A DNA stretch of 17,602 nt from an uncultured Erysipelotrichaceae bacterium. GTDB taxonomy: Bacteria; Bacillota_I; Bacilli_A; RF39; UBA660. The DNA is taken from positions 1 through 17,602 of the forward strand of contig CADCQR010000091.1 of assembly GCA_902803685.1 (NCBI GenBank), written 5' to 3'. A program made the translations under genes and the position numbers. Shown in pieces: positions 1 to 7,093 of the stretch; the stretch's first letter is position 1, and each line of letters begins with the position of its first letter. Below the pieces are notes generated by a model. It was not told the origin of the DNA, did no database searches, and saw only the letters and a program-made list of their open reading frames with translations.

Positions 1-318
1 CTTGAATTTTTAGGTGATATAGATATGTACAATGAGACTATAGAAGAATTTATACAAGGCATTGATGATAGAATAAATGATATAACAAAGTATAAAATTG
101 TTCATGATTTAAATAACTATAGGATATTAGTGCATTCCTTAAAAAGTGATTCGAAATATTTAGGATTTACAAAATTAGCTGAGCTTGCCTACAATCACGA
201 AATAGCAGCAAAGAATAATGATTCTAATTATATTGATGATAATTTTGATGAGTTGATTTGTGAAGCTGACAGGAATATAAATCTAGCTAAAAAATATGTA
301 GCAAGAAAAGGCATTTAA
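1..318 (+). CDS. Hpt (histidine phosphotransfer) domain protein, 3' part only
   Basis: The reading frame is open from base 1, and the eight codons before the ATG at 25 (LEFLGDID) read as the normal beginning of an Hpt helix bundle. The true start therefore lies outside the window and the visible part is the C-terminal about 105 residues. The Hpt signature is HSLKSDSKYLGF, which fits the family pattern H-x-L-K-[GS]-x-[SA]-x-x-[LI]-G with the phospho-accepting His. Hpt domains relay phosphate between receiver domains in multistep phosphorelays. This one may be free-standing or the tail of a hybrid kinase or response regulator. A terminator overlaps its stop codon, so it is probably a separate transcript from the two-component pair downstream, although a functional link is possible. 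The family call is quite sure; the parent architecture is unknown. Confidence 0.72.
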   Translation, partial: LEFLGDIDMYNETIEEFIQGIDDRINDITKYKIVHDLNNYRILVHSLKSDSKYLGFTKLAELAYNHEIAAKNNDSNYIDDNFDELICEADRNINLAKKYVARKGI

Positions 319-330
319 GATGTCTTTTTA
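306..330 (+). terminator. Intrinsic terminator after the Hpt gene
   Basis: A 9-bp stem (306-314 with 320-328, one G-U pair) closes a 5-nt loop and runs into a short T tract. It overlaps the stop codon of the Hpt gene and separates it from the response regulator gene. Confidence 0.6.
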
Positions 331-375
331 TTTGTGTTATTATATAAATATAAGAAAGTTTAAGGAGTTAAATGC

Positions 376-1074
376 ATGAAGATATTAATTATAGAGGATG
401 AAAAATCATTGGCTGAAGTTATACAAGAATCGCTAGAAAAAGAAAAATATTCTGTAGATATATGTACAGATGGAGAAGCGGGATTATATAGCGCTCTAAC
501 TAATATTTATGATTTAATAATTTTAGATGTTATGTTGCCAAACAAAAATGGATTTGAAATATTGAATGAAATACGAAGGGAAAATATAAATAGTAAAGTT
601 ATTATGTTAACTGCTAAATCTGAGCTAGAAGATAAGTTGACAGGGTTGGGGAATGGTGCTGATGACTATATAACAAAACCATTTCACATTGAAGAAGTTA
701 TTGCTAGAATAAATAATCAGTTAAGAAGAACATCTCAGGGATTAGTAAAAAATATTATAGAATTTAAAGATATAAAATTAGATTTGAAAAAGCCGACTCT
801 TGAATGTACAAAAACTAATGAATTTATTGAATTAGGTAATAAGGAATTTCAACTTTTGGAATATTTTCTACAGAATGCGGATATTGTGTTATCTAAGGAA
901 CAAATCTATGATAGAATATGGGGAGTCGAGAGAGAAACAGAGTCTAATAATTTAGAGGCATATCTGTCATTTTTACGAAAAAAGTTAAAAGTTATAGGTT
1001 CAACTACAACTATCAAATCATTAAGGGGATTAGGCTATAGACTGGAGAATAAGGATGAAAAAACTGAAAAATAA
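376..1074 (+). CDS. OmpR/PhoB-family response regulator
   Basis: This 232-aa protein has an N-terminal receiver domain (about residues 1-118) and a C-terminal winged-helix DNA-binding domain (about 130-227). In the receiver, the acidic pair is in IIEDE, the phospho-acceptor is D51 in LILDVMLPNKNG, the Thr is in VIMLTAK and the conserved Lys is K101 in DDYITKPF. The C-terminal end carries the TIKSLRGLGYRLE recognition-wing signature of the OmpR family. An AAGGAG site (362-367) lies 8 bases before the ATG. The coding end overlaps the kinase start by 20 bp, so the two are translationally coupled. Direct repeats with the 11-bp spacing typical of this family occur just after the kinase gene, in a position to be its operator. 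The target genes appear to be decayed, so the regulon is not visible here. Confidence 0.93.
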   Translation: MKILIIEDEKSLAEVIQESLEKEKYSVDICTDGEAGLYSALTNIYDLIILDVMLPNKNGFEILNEIRRENINSKVIMLTAKSELEDKLTGLGNGADDYITKPFHIEEVIARINNQLRRTSQGLVKNIIEFKDIKLDLKKPTLECTKTNEFIELGNKEFQLLEYFLQNADIVLSKEQIYDRIWGVERETESNNLEAYLSFLRKKLKVIGSTTTIKSLRGLGYRLENKDEKTEK

Positions 1075-2311
1075 AGTATTTTGGACATTGTTATTGATAT
1101 TGACACTATTCTTATTGACAGTATTAATTATTTATAATTCTCAGTTGTATTTTAACGAAGTTAGAGGAATTAAAGATAGTTTAGAAATAATGAGTCATCG
1201 AAATTCTAATTTGCATGCAAGTAACAAAGAAACTCCACCGGAACATTTTGCTGATGATATGGAAGAAAATCAAAAAAGAGAAAATCGAATGTTTATGGAT
1301 GTTATTTTGTACTCTATTGATTTAGATGAAGAAAACAAAATAATAAATATTATATGTCATAATGAAGAAATCCAAGATATACAAACTATTGAAAAAGTTG
1401 CTCAAAAAACAATAAATAGAAATAAAGTGAGTAATACACATGTAGGAAATTTATATTTAAATAAGTATTCTTACAAATATCAAGTTGGTAGTTATTTAAT
1501 AATTGTTGACAATACTAAAAATATTAAATATTTAAGAAAATCTCTACTGTACTCATTAGTAATTTTTATAATATTGCAATCTGTAATTATATTAATATCA
1601 AAAGTGTTAACAAAGTGGATTATAACCCCAGTAGAAGAAAGCTTTATTAAACAAAAACAATTTATTCAAGATGCATCACACGAATTAAAAACTCCTTTAG
1701 CAGTAATAATGGCAAGTAGTGAGGCGTTAGAAAAAGAAAATAAAGAAAAATGGATAAAAAGTATTCAGCATGAGTCAGAGCGAATGTCAAAACTAATAAA
1801 AAGTTTGTTAGATTTAGCTAAGGTGGAAAATTTTAATAACAAACAAAACTATAAAGAAGAAAATTTATCTAAAATTGTGGAAAAGCAGGTATTAACATTG
1901 GAAAGTCTTATGTTTGAGAAAAATATACACTTGGATTATGATATAGCAGAAGACATATATTTATTATGCGATTCACTACAAATAAAAGAGCTACTATCAA
2001 TTCTTTTAGATAATGCCATAAAGCACTCAACGTCCCCTGGAAAGATAAGAGTAACCCTAAAGAAAGAAAAGGGTAATTTAATACTAGATGTTATTAATAA
2101 AGGAAATCCTATTCCAAAGGGAATGGAAGAAAAAATATTTGAGAGATTTTTCAGAGCAGATGAATCAAGAAATAGGGATTCAAATCGATATGGTTTGGGA
2201 TTATCAATTGCTAAGAATATTGTCAATAATCATAATGGAACAATAGTTGCTGAATCAAAAGATGGATATACTAATTTTAAAGTGATTATAAAAACCAAGA
2301 AAGCTAATTAA
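1055..2311 (+). CDS. Membrane sensor histidine kinase (HisKA/HATPase)
   Basis: A 418-aa kinase partner of the preceding regulator. TM1 is at about residues 8-28 and a hydrophilic extracytoplasmic sensor segment of about 130 residues follows. TM2 at about 163-183 carries the fold back to the cytoplasm. The HisKA H-box is FIQDASHELKTPLAVI with H209 as the phosphorylated residue. The ATPase domain shows the N-box LLDNAIKHS, a G1-region VINKGNPIP, the F-box FERFFRADESRNR and the G2 box GLGLSIAKNIV. All catalytic boxes are present, so it should be active. The sensor segment has no recognised domain and contains an acidic stretch (residues about 60-75), so the stimulus cannot be read. Kinases of this shape beside an OmpR regulator often control envelope-stress or peptide/metal transporters. 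No such transporter survives here. Confidence 0.92.
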   Translation: MKKLKNKVFWTLLLILTLFLLTVLIIYNSQLYFNEVRGIKDSLEIMSHRNSNLHASNKETPPEHFADDMEENQKRENRMFMDVILYSIDLDEENKIINIICHNEEIQDIQTIEKVAQKTINRNKVSNTHVGNLYLNKYSYKYQVGSYLIIVDNTKNIKYLRKSLLYSLVIFIILQSVIILISKVLTKWIITPVEESFIKQKQFIQDASHELKTPLAVIMASSEALEKENKEKWIKSIQHESERMSKLIKSLLDLAKVENFNNKQNYKEENLSKIVEKQVLTLESLMFEKNIHLDYDIAEDIYLLCDSLQIKELLSILLDNAIKHSTSPGKIRVTLKKEKGNLILDVINKGNPIPKGMEEKIFERFFRADESRNRDSNRYGLGLSIAKNIVNNHNGTIVAESKDGYTNFKVIIKTKKAN

Positions 2312-2330
2312 TAAAAATTAGTTTTTTTTA
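2301..2330 (+). terminator. Intrinsic terminator of the two-component operon
   Basis: A 9-bp stem (2301-2309 with 2316-2324, one G-U pair) with a 6-nt loop runs into T2322-2328. It overlaps the last codons of the kinase gene. Confidence 0.65.
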
Positions 2331-2346
2331 TAAATAAATATATTTT

Positions 2347-2368
2347 TTTAATATTCATTTAATATTCA
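2347..2368 (+). promoter_or_regulatory. Tandem 11-bp direct repeat, likely response-regulator operator
   Basis: The 11-mer TTTAATATTCA occurs twice back to back without a mismatch (2347-2357 and 2358-2368). OmpR/PhoB-family regulators bind direct repeats spaced by one helical turn, and low-GC Gram-positive examples such as CiaR use TTTAAG-like half-sites spaced 11 bp. It sits 36 bp after the kinase stop codon and about 40 bp before a well-formed RBS/ATG, where an activator site that supplies the -35 function would lie. A -10-like TACTAT (2371-2376) is nearby. Binding by the adjacent regulator is inferred. Confidence 0.6.
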
Positions 2369-2390
2369 GGTACTACTATTAATTTGTAAA

Positions 2391-2640
2391 GAAAAGGAGT
2401 GATTAATGAACATAATAAATGGAAATAATTAAAATACTGCTTAATTTATTAAGTTAGAATAGATAGAATTGGTAAAGGATGTGGATATATAATATAAAAA
2501 ATTACTAGAAATATATGATAATAAAGGGATGTGATATGTACAAATGACTATAATAATTTATGGAAAGTGGTGGTAAAGAAAAGTTAAAATAGAGTAATTA
2601 ATTGGTAATTAACTATAACTATTTATATTAAATAAAATAT
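2391..2640 (+). pseudogene. Remnant of a decayed gene (possible ABC transporter ATPase)
   Basis: A strong RBS (AAAGGAG, about 2393-2399) stands correctly before ATG 2407, but the frame reads only MNIINGNN and stops at 2431. All three forward frames between 2431 and about 2640 are full of stops. MNII-x-G-x-N is a common beginning of MacB/BceA-type ABC ATPases in Firmicutes. A further fragment VKDVDI (about 2471-2488) resembles the strand that follows a few residues later in that family (KALDGVDI). Such transporters are the usual targets of OmpR/HisK pairs like the one upstream. The remnant status is reasonably supported by the good start site with no gene. The ABC identity rests on two short matches and is weak. 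Confidence 0.3.
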
Positions 2641-2687
2641 TTCTCACTCTAAATTTAAGTTTAAAAGATATATTATAATTCTCACCA

Positions 2688-2713
2688 AAAGGATATTAAT
2701 AATATCTTTTTTT
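2688..2713 (+). terminator. Intrinsic terminator downstream of the decayed locus
   Basis: A 10-bp stem (2688-2697 with 2701-2710, one G-U pair) with a 3-nt loop is followed by an unbroken T run to 2713. With no intact gene upstream, it looks like the surviving end of the lost operon. Confidence 0.72.
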
Positions 2714-2762
2714 GTTTATATGAAAAGTAATTTTTTGTGATAAAAAATAGCAATATTATACT

Positions 2763-2822
2763 TATAATACTATACAAATGGTTTTAAAAATATGGAAAAT
2801 AATATATAATAATATACAAATG
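2763..2822 (+). repeat. 18-bp direct repeat, 17/18 identical, containing TATAAT
   Basis: TATAATACTATACAAATG (2763-2780) recurs as TATAATAATATACAAATG (2805-2822), offset by 42 bp. Each copy begins with a consensus -10 hexamer. For the second copy a weak -35 (TTTTAA, 2782-2787) lies at 17-bp spacing, so it is a plausible promoter for the operon starting at 2865. The function of the duplication is unknown. Confidence 0.45.
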
Positions 2823-2864
2823 AAAAAGGAACTTGTGTAAAAATATATCAATCGAGGATTAATA

Positions 2865-3512
2865 ATGGACAAAGAAAATATTAAAGACAATTATATATTA
2901 GATGAAGAAAAAGTTAGGCTATTGGGATTTAAATTAGAAAACGAGTTTTATACAAAGAATTATGAAATTAGTGATGAGTTTTATGTATGCTTTTATATAA
3001 ATAGAAATGATTATTTATATAAAGTTTTTGATAAAAATAGTGATGAAGAATATTTACCGTTTTATATAAAGGATTTAACAGGAGAATATATAAGTGAAAT
3101 AAGAAATAAAGTAAAATATATAGAAAACAAAATATTAAGTGAAATTTATGTACCAATAAATATTAAAAATAAGTTATTAGGCTACGTAAAGAACAAATAT
3201 GATTGTATTATTGAAATGCCATGGAATGATGGCAATATAACGATAAAAGATTTTAATAGAAAAAAATGGTATGCACTTATAATGAATATTCCAAGCAAAA
3301 GTTTGCATATAGATAGGGAAGGTAGGGTAGATATAATAAACCTAAAAAATAGTCCGGAAAGGATTACTCGGCTGCAAGAAGAAGGCATTGTATTACCTGC
3401 ATATCATATGAATAAGAAACATTGGTTTACCATAATTCTTGATAAGAATGTTGATATGTTTTTATTAAAACAATTAATTGATGAAAGTTATAATATTGTA
3501 GTAGGAAAATAG
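2865..3512 (+). CDS. YjbR/MmcQ-family protein with an extra N-terminal domain
   Basis: In this 215-aa protein, residues from about 100 to the end match the YjbR/MmcQ (double-wing, CyaY-like fold) family. The evidence is the aromatic W-Y-A-L-I-M-N-I strand, a Lys-Asn-Ser-Pro segment, the near-invariant LPAYHMNKKHWFTIILD block and the terminal LIDESYNIVV. YjbR-type domains alone are about 115 residues, so the first about 100 residues (charged, tyrosine-rich, KLENEFYTKNYEISDEFYVCF) are an additional region I do not recognise. Families of this fold are often annotated as DNA-binding, but that role is poorly established. A GAGGA site precedes ATG 2865. The stop is 13 bp from the next gene, which makes this the first gene of the long operon to 8658. 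Confidence 0.78.
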   Translation: MDKENIKDNYILDEEKVRLLGFKLENEFYTKNYEISDEFYVCFYINRNDYLYKVFDKNSDEEYLPFYIKDLTGEYISEIRNKVKYIENKILSEIYVPINIKNKLLGYVKNKYDCIIEMPWNDGNITIKDFNRKKWYALIMNIPSKSLHIDREGRVDIINLKNSPERITRLQEEGIVLPAYHMNKKHWFTIILDKNVDMFLLKQLIDESYNIVVGK

Positions 3513-3525
3513 AAGGAGTGAAAAG

Positions 3526-3873
3526 ATGCTATTTATATATTATCCAAAATGTACAACTTGTCAAAAAGCAAAGAAATATTTAGATGATAATAAAATTAAA
3601 TATGATGAAAGAAATATTAAAACAGATAATCCAACTATAACGGAATTGAGAGAATGGTATCAAAAGAGTAACTTGCCATTAAAGAAGTTTTTTAATACAA
3701 GTGGATTGAAATATAAAGAACTTAATCTAAAAGAGGGATTATTACATCTAAGTGAAGAGGAACAGTTACAATTATTGTCTACTGATGGAATGTTAATAAA
3801 AAGACCAATATTAGTATATGATAATGAAATAATTTTAGGATATAAAGAAGAAAATTATAAAAATATAAGGTAA
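3526..3873 (+). CDS. Spx/ArsC-family thioredoxin-fold protein
   Basis: A 115-aa protein of the usual ArsC/Spx/YffB length. The N-terminus MLFIYYPKCTTCQKAKKYLDDN carries the redox motif C9-T-T-C12. The middle includes the family segment LREWYQKSNLPLKKFFNTSG. The C-terminal part has the LLSTDGMLIKRPILVYDNEIILGY block, in which Arg and cis-Pro (KRP) shape the active site. True Spx binds the RNA polymerase alpha subunit as a disulfide-stress regulator, while ArsC-type members are glutathione/thioredoxin-linked reductases. The sequence shown does not separate these. RBS AAGGAG (about 3513-3520) is well placed. Placement directly before a cysteine desulfurase suggests thiol or persulfide chemistry rather than arsenate resistance, since no other ars genes are present. 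Confidence 0.82.
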   Translation: MLFIYYPKCTTCQKAKKYLDDNKIKYDERNIKTDNPTITELREWYQKSNLPLKKFFNTSGLKYKELNLKEGLLHLSEEEQLQLLSTDGMLIKRPILVYDNEIILGYKEENYKNIR

Positions 3874-3890
3874 TATTTATTATCTTATAT
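3863..3890 (+). other. 13-bp near-perfect hairpin between operon genes, no T tract
   Basis: ATATAAGGTAATA (3863-3875) pairs with TATTATCTTATAT (3878-3890) over 13 bp with one G-U. It includes the stop codon of the Spx/ArsC-like gene and lies just upstream of the RBS of the desulfurase. No T run follows, so it is not a standard terminator. RNA processing, stabilisation or differential expression within the operon are possible roles. Confidence 0.5.
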
Positions 3891-3909
3891 TAGTAAAAGG
3901 AGAAGTATT

Positions 3910-5046
3910 ATGAAACAGATATATCTAGATAATAATGCTACTACTAGGTTAGATGAAGAGGTATTTAACTCTATGATGCCATATCTAAAAGATATATATG
4001 GTAATCCAAGCAGTATATATTCATTTGGTAAAGAAGTAAAGAACCAAATTACTAATGCTAGAAAAAGTGTAGCAAAACTTTTAAATGCGAGCGAAGAAGA
4101 AATAATATTTACCAGTTGTGCTAGTGAAAGCAATGTTACTGCTATTATGAATGCTATAAGAATATACCCAGAGAAAAAACATATCATAACTACAAAAGTA
4201 GAGCATGCTTCTATTATGGAGACAATGAAGTACCTTGAAAGTATTGGTTATGATATTTCATACTTGTCAGTTGATAGCTTAGGGAAAATCAATTTAGAAG
4301 AGTTGGAAAATACTATTAATAATAATACCTGTTTAATAGCTGTAATGATGGCTAATAATGAAATTGGCAATATATATCCGATTGAAGAAATTGGAGCTAT
4401 TGCCAAAAAACATAATGTTTTATTTCATTGTGATTCTGTTCAAGCTGTTGGAAAAGAAAAAATAGATGTTGATAAGTTGAACATAGATACTTTATCATTA
4501 TCAGGGCATAAAATTAATGCTCCAAAGGGAATAGGTGTATTATACATCAAAAAAGGAATTCCCTATACGCCATTAATATTTGGACATCAGGAAAAAAATA
4601 GGCGTGGTGGTACAGAAAATGTAGCATACATAATAGGTTTAGGAAAAGCGGTAGAGCTAATATTAGAAGATGACTACAAATGTAATGATACTTTGCGTAA
4701 TCTTAGGGATTATATGGAAGCTCAAATAAAGAGTAGCATTAGTGACGTGTTAATATATGGGGACTTAGATAATAGATTACCTAATACTTCTAATATTGCC
4801 TTTAAAGGAATAAAAGCAGAAGAGTTATTATTAATATTAGAATCATTTAATATATTTGTATCAACTGGTTCTGCTTGTAATTCAGAAATAGCTGAGCCAT
4901 CTCATGTACTAGTTGCTTGTAAAGCAGATTTAGAAAATTATAGCCCTATAAGAGTAAGCTTAGGAAAATATAATACAAAAGAAGAAATAGATATATTTGT
5001 TAAGACTTTGATAAATGTTATAAATATGATACGAAAGAGGAAATAA
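3910..5046 (+). CDS. Cysteine desulfurase (NifS/IscS-like, class V aminotransferase)
   Basis: A 378-aa PLP enzyme that would release sulfur from cysteine as an enzyme-bound persulfide plus alanine. The start MKQIYLDNNATTRLDEEV is the canonical NifS/IscS N-terminus. H99 in KVEHAS stacks on PLP. The Asp and Gln ligands sit in HCDSVQAVGK. K201 in LSLSGHKINAPKG is the Schiff-base lysine. The GHQEKNRRGGTENV block follows, and C323 in STGSACNSEIAEPSHVL is the persulfide-forming cysteine, followed by an RVSLGKYNT end. All catalytic residues are present. RBS AAAAGGAGAAG is 7 bases before ATG 3910. No IscU/NifU scaffold or ThiI/MnmA thiolase is adjacent, so the sulfur acceptor must be another protein, possibly one encoded in this operon. 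The next gene starts 2 bp after the stop. Confidence 0.93.
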   Translation: MKQIYLDNNATTRLDEEVFNSMMPYLKDIYGNPSSIYSFGKEVKNQITNARKSVAKLLNASEEEIIFTSCASESNVTAIMNAIRIYPEKKHIITTKVEHASIMETMKYLESIGYDISYLSVDSLGKINLEELENTINNNTCLIAVMMANNEIGNIYPIEEIGAIAKKHNVLFHCDSVQAVGKEKIDVDKLNIDTLSLSGHKINAPKGIGVLYIKKGIPYTPLIFGHQEKNRRGGTENVAYIIGLGKAVELILEDDYKCNDTLRNLRDYMEAQIKSSISDVLIYGDLDNRLPNTSNIAFKGIKAEELLLILESFNIFVSTGSACNSEIAEPSHVLVACKADLENYSPIRVSLGKYNTKEEIDIFVKTLINVINMIRKRK

Positions 5047-5048
5047 AA

Positions 5049-5753
5049 ATGTCAGAAGAAGAAACAAAAAAATTATTAGAATTATTTGATCCAAAAGATA
5101 AAGTAATTTTGGATGTTGGCTGTGGTGATGGTAGGTATGCAAGTGTATTTTCAAAATATTGTAAAGAATATGTAGGAATTGATATAAATAGAGAAATAAT
5201 AGATGCTAATAACAATGATAATACTAAATCAAATGTTTTCTATGAAGTTGCTGATATAGTAAAATATAATGGTAATCAACACTTTGATATTATAGTGTTG
5301 TCATTAGCTTTTCATGAGATAGATATTAAATGTCAAGGACTAGCTCTTATTAATATGTTGAGACTTTTAAATGCTAACGGTATAATAATAATACTTGACC
5401 CGGCCTTTGAAAATGATTCATTTCAAGCATTATGGAATATAGCTTATGATAGTATAAAATTCTATAATCACGATTACTCTGTCAGACACTCACAAGAGGT
5501 TATCCAAAAAGCCTTAGAAAATAATTTATGTAGTATAGTAAAAAAAGATTCATTGGCTATTCCATTTAATTTTGAAACTATTAATGAAATATATGAAATG
5601 ATTGTAACTGATGATGATTTTAAAGATGTTATGTGGGATTCTTATAATAAAGAAAAATTATATGATTGTTTATGTTCATTTCTTCATAAGAAAGAAAATA
5701 TTACTATTTATGACAAATTAGATATAACAATATTAGAAAAGGTAGATGATTAA
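5049..5753 (+). CDS. Class I SAM-dependent methyltransferase
   Basis: A 234-aa protein with a Rossmann-type SAM fold. Motif I VILDVGCGDGRYASVF (about residues 18-33) binds SAM, and motif II ends in the acidic VGIDIN that contacts the ribose. The motif IV region is FDIIVLSLAFHEI, with LNANGIIIILDP as motif V/VI. The C-terminal about 100 residues (helical, NHDYSVRHSQEVIQKAL and beyond) would form the substrate-binding part and give no substrate clue. The nearest general type is Methyltransf_11/UbiE-like. ATG 5049 lies 2 bp after the desulfurase stop with GAGGA overlapping that gene's end, so translation is coupled. The substrate (small molecule, peptide or nucleic acid) cannot be told from the sequence. 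Confidence 0.88.
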   Translation: MSEEETKKLLELFDPKDKVILDVGCGDGRYASVFSKYCKEYVGIDINREIIDANNNDNTKSNVFYEVADIVKYNGNQHFDIIVLSLAFHEIDIKCQGLALINMLRLLNANGIIIILDPAFENDSFQALWNIAYDSIKFYNHDYSVRHSQEVIQKALENNLCSIVKKDSLAIPFNFETINEIYEMIVTDDDFKDVMWDSYNKEKLYDCLCSFLHKKENITIYDKLDITILEKVDD

Positions 5754-5754
5754 T

Positions 5755-6708
5755 ATGAGTAATAAGAAAAAGATAATTTTCTATCTCGATTGGACGGATT
5801 GTTTAGCACATCTAACTGGAGATGATGCTTATAGTGAAGGTGAGACTTCTGCTGAGAAAAGAAAATATACTAGAAATCAAGTAAACCGTTTTTTTAAGGC
5901 ACTAAGAAAGTTAAAAGAAAAATATGATGTTGAGATACATTGTATAACTGGTGGTTCACAGGAATATCTAAATGGTAATGGAAATGGCTGGATAAGTTTG
6001 ATACATGAATTGTTTATAAATGAGGGTTTTCCAGATGTATTTAAGTCTGTAGTTACTGAATATGGAGCAGATTTATTGGTTGGCCCAAATGTACAATTAT
6101 TAGAATGTCCCTATGAAGATTCCAAAAAGTTATGTACGAATCAGTTGTTACAAAATATTAATGATGTTGTACCAGAAGAAATCAAATCTATGGTTGAGTT
6201 ATCATTTTATAAATATTTTGCTAATATAAGATTTTTAAAAGATGATTTAACAGATGAAGAATTTAACTATTATTATGAAATTTTGAAAGAATTTAAAAAT
6301 AATGAGTTATATACATTATATCCTTATTATTGTCCCGGTTATGGAGTTGAAATCGATGTATTGCCAAATGGGCTAGATAAGACAAGAGCTGTTGAAAGTA
6401 TTAATGAGTATTTTTATAAAGACACAAAACCAGAAGATATAGCCTTATCTGTTTTTAATGGCGATTTTCATCAAATTGATTTGAGAATGGTTGATTCTTC
6501 TTTGACAAATGATGTGTTATTTGTTGGCTCTGAAGATGCGGATATAAGTTCTTATATTGAAAGCACTGATTTGCCTTATCGTAATGCAGGACATAAGATT
6601 GAGGCTATTTCTATGGTTATGGAAGAACTCGCTGATGTGGATTTAGAAAAGCATCCATATGATAAAGGGGGATATCAGTATGCCAAACAAAAAAATAATA
6701 ATTTTTAA
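5755..6708 (+). CDS. HAD-superfamily-like protein, atypical first motif
   Basis: A 317-aa protein from ATG 5755. An ATG at 5746 would add MIN, but it overlaps the previous gene and sits too close to the AAAAGG site at 5737-5742. The shape resembles Cof/SPP-type (HAD-IIB) phosphatases. The first strand is IIFYLDWTDCL (D12), motif II is HCITGGS, a basic residue is in VLPNGLDKTRAV, and the acidic motif IV is NGDFHQIDLRM followed by VGSEDAD. In normal phosphatases of this class the first motif is DxDGT. Here the second Asp position is Thr (D-W-T-D-C), as in the DKTGT of P-type ATPases, so chemistry may differ or be lost. The protein is acidic and cytoplasmic. It overlaps the next gene by 29 bp. 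The family call is moderately sure and the substrate is unknown. Confidence 0.6.
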   Translation: MSNKKKIIFYLDWTDCLAHLTGDDAYSEGETSAEKRKYTRNQVNRFFKALRKLKEKYDVEIHCITGGSQEYLNGNGNGWISLIHELFINEGFPDVFKSVVTEYGADLLVGPNVQLLECPYEDSKKLCTNQLLQNINDVVPEEIKSMVELSFYKYFANIRFLKDDLTDEEFNYYYEILKEFKNNELYTLYPYYCPGYGVEIDVLPNGLDKTRAVESINEYFYKDTKPEDIALSVFNGDFHQIDLRMVDSSLTNDVLFVGSEDADISSYIESTDLPYRNAGHKIEAISMVMEELADVDLEKHPYDKGGYQYAKQKNNNF

Positions 6709-7093
6709 AAATTTAACTACAGGTTTTATGAATTTAAAATATATAAATTATTTAGCAGATGTTCTCTCTAAAAACAATGGGTTACGAGAAAATTTAGTAT
6801 TTATATTAGACAATAGCGCTTCTAATGAAAGTAATCAAGCTATAATGCAAATGTATAATAAATTACTTGGCTATAATATATTTAGTGTGGCTTATTCAAA
6901 TGGTGAGATACTAGAATATAGAGAATTAAATGATTTAGAGTTAAGAAAAAAGATAAATGGTATTAATATAGAATTAAATTCTTTTTTAAAAGAAAAGTAT
7001 AAAGACTATAATACAGAAATACATATAATAGAAAATGATATCTATGAAAATATTTTGTCAATTATTGGGGAGGATGTTCAGTGGCAGTATTAG
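6680..7093 (+). CDS. Unrecognised 138-aa protein in the sulfur/redox operon
   Basis: I do not recognise this family. The chosen start, ATG 6680, has a strong AAGGGGG site (about 6664-6671) at correct spacing. An in-frame ATG at 6659 would precede that site and add only seven residues. The protein (MPNKKIIIFKNLTTGFMNLKYINYLADVL...) alternates hydrophobic strands (KIIIFKN, NLVFILDN, FSVAYSNGEI, TEIHIIEND) with amphipathic helices, suggesting a small alpha/beta fold. It has no Cys, no signal peptide and no membrane segment. It overlaps the gene before it by 29 bp and the ferredoxin-like gene after it by 13 bp, so it is a genuine member of the operon and probably acts with its neighbours. Confidence 0.7.
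   Translation: MPNKKIIIFKNLTTGFMNLKYINYLADVLSKNNGLRENLVFILDNSASNESNQAIMQMYNKLLGYNIFSVAYSNGEILEYRELNDLELRKKINGINIELNSFLKEKYKDYNTEIHIIENDIYENILSIIGEDVQWQY

Noticed and set aside
1936..2226. Minus-strand open frame inside the histidine kinase
   Set aside because: It is antisense to the intact HATPase domain, has no RBS and its composition is that of a shadow frame.
2347..2822. CRISPR-like or satellite repeat array
   Set aside because: There are only two copies of each short repeat, with no regular spacers; operator and promoter duplication explain them better.
3526..3873. Arsenate resistance operon
   Set aside because: No ArsR, ArsB or Acr3 neighbours are present, and the Spx/ArsC fold alone does not imply arsenate reduction.
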